In this document: in pieces, positions 13,162-13,749 of the stretch
Numbering within the stretch: position 1 is the stretch's first letter
Layout: every line of letters starts with the position of its first letter
Assembly: GCA_019100305.1 (NCBI GenBank)
Contig: JAHRHW010000073.1
Location: 1-13,749 of the forward strand
Source: Candidatus Thiodiazotropha taylori
GTDB lineage: Bacteria > Pseudomonadota > Gammaproteobacteria > Chromatiales > Chromatiaceae
DNA: 13,749 nucleotides
Direction of reading: 5' to 3'
Made by a program: the position numbers and the translations under genes
The notes under the pieces: model-generated
Seen by the model: the letters and a program-made list of their open reading frames with translations, nothing else
The model's database searches: none
Told to the model about the DNA's origin: nothing

Positions 13162-13749
13162 ACAGTCGACTCTCGATTCTGATCGCCGCTGTGATCCTCG
13201 GAACCTTTGCCGTGGCCGGCACCTCCCTGGTCTCCTTTACCCACGTGGCGACCAAAGACCGCATCGCGGAGAATGAGCGGCAGGCGCTGTTACAATCCCT
13301 GTATGCCCTGGTGCCTGCGGAGAGTGTCGACAACGATATGGTAACCGACACCATCCGGATCCAGGCTCCCGACCTGCTGGGCAGTGAACAGACCACGGTC
13401 TATCGCGGTCGAAAATTGCAGCAGCCGGTGGCGACGGTACTCACTTCCGTGGTCCCCAACGGCTACAGCGGTCCGATCAAGCTGCTGGTGGCGGTCCGCT
13501 ATGACGGTACCCTCGGTGGGGTGCGCATCATCAGCCACAAAGAGACTCCCGGACTGGGAGACAAGGTGGAAGAGAACCGATCGGATTGGGTCTACAGTTT
13601 CAACAATAAATCCCTCGGTGATCCCCCACTGGAAAAGTGGGGTGTGAAACGGGACGGTGGCTATTTCGATCAGTTTACCGGAGCCACCATAACGCCCAGA
13701 ACCATCGTCAATTCGGTGAAAAACACACTGCTCTATGTGCGGGACCACA
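13158..13749 (+). CDS. rnfG: Rnf electron transport complex subunit G (covalent FMN), truncated by window end
   Basis: The first 197 residues are visible, and the reading frame is open at the right edge. Family members are around 200-220 residues, so most of the gene is present. One N-terminal transmembrane helix (residues 5-27) anchors a periplasmic FMN_bind domain. The attachment motif is FTGATITP at 173-180 with T177 as the FMN-bearing threonine (S/T-G-A-T). SHKETPGLGDKVE (126-138) is the conserved loop preceding it. RnfG receives electrons from the other subunits and passes them within the complex. Expected next genes to the right are rnfE and often nth, but they lie outside the window. 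Confidence 0.95.
   Translation, partial: MNSRLSILIAAVILGTFAVAGTSLVSFTHVATKDRIAENERQALLQSLYALVPAESVDNDMVTDTIRIQAPDLLGSEQTTVYRGRKLQQPVATVLTSVVPNGYSGPIKLLVAVRYDGTLGGVRIISHKETPGLGDKVEENRSDWVYSFNNKSLGDPPLEKWGVKRDGGYFDQFTGATITPRTIVNSVKNTLLYVRDH

Noticed and set aside
1..13749. CRISPR array, tRNA, rRNA
   Set aside because: No regularly spaced identical repeats and no cloverleaf or rRNA-like sequence were seen. The palindromes in 158-2748 differ in sequence and length and fit attC instead.

Overview
The window looks like chromosomal DNA of a sulfur-oxidising gammaproteobacterium of the purple-sulfur/thiotrophic-symbiont type. Three things point that way: a secreted Gly/Tyr/Trp-rich protein resembling the sulfur globule proteins of Allochromatium, an rnfABCDG operon in the gammaproteobacterial order, and a MetY-type O-acetylhomoserine sulfhydrylase. 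The lineage is an inference from gene content; no rRNA or marker gene is present.

Region 1 (1-2748) is an AT-rich integron gene-cassette array read on the minus strand. Five attC recombination sites can be delineated, and a sixth, weaker one sits at the entry side. They bound five complete cassettes of about 414-750 bp plus the beginning of a sixth. In transcription order the cargo is a four-helix membrane protein, a small signal-anchored protein, a Phd/YefM-RelE/ParE toxin-antitoxin pair with its own promoter and operator, a 107-residue unknown protein, and a divergent Cys-rich YidD-family protein. Each gene stops at or just before its attC. For the first three cassettes, the first bases of the cassette are complementary to the same cassette's own terminal R'' box (7/7, 7/7, 6/7). 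This is what integrase-excised circles require. No integrase gene is visible, so the array is either a CALIN or the part of a chromosomal integron distant from intI.

Region 2 (2749-3080) is noncoding and marks the array boundary. It contains a 16-bp direct repeat.

Region 3 (3081-6625) returns to GC-richer core-like genes: a single-pass membrane protein of unknown function (minus), a divergent beta-CASP metallo-beta-lactamase ribonuclease (plus), a small unknown protein (plus) and a GNAT acetyltransferase (minus).

Region 4 (6626-7641) is a 504-bp intergenic region with a candidate promoter, then the sulfur-globule-like gene. Two copies of a REP-like unit with very GC-rich hairpins follow it, and the first copy overlaps the stop codon.

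Region 5 (7642-13749) holds metY (minus) and, divergently, rnfA-rnfB-rnfC-rnfD-rnfG (plus). The rnf genes are almost contiguous (gaps or overlaps from 12 nt down to -4 nt), and rnfG runs off the window. Rnf is a membrane redox pump coupling ferredoxin and NADH. MetY uses sulfide to make homocysteine. Two terminator-like hairpins pointing plus-ward lie between metY and rnfA.
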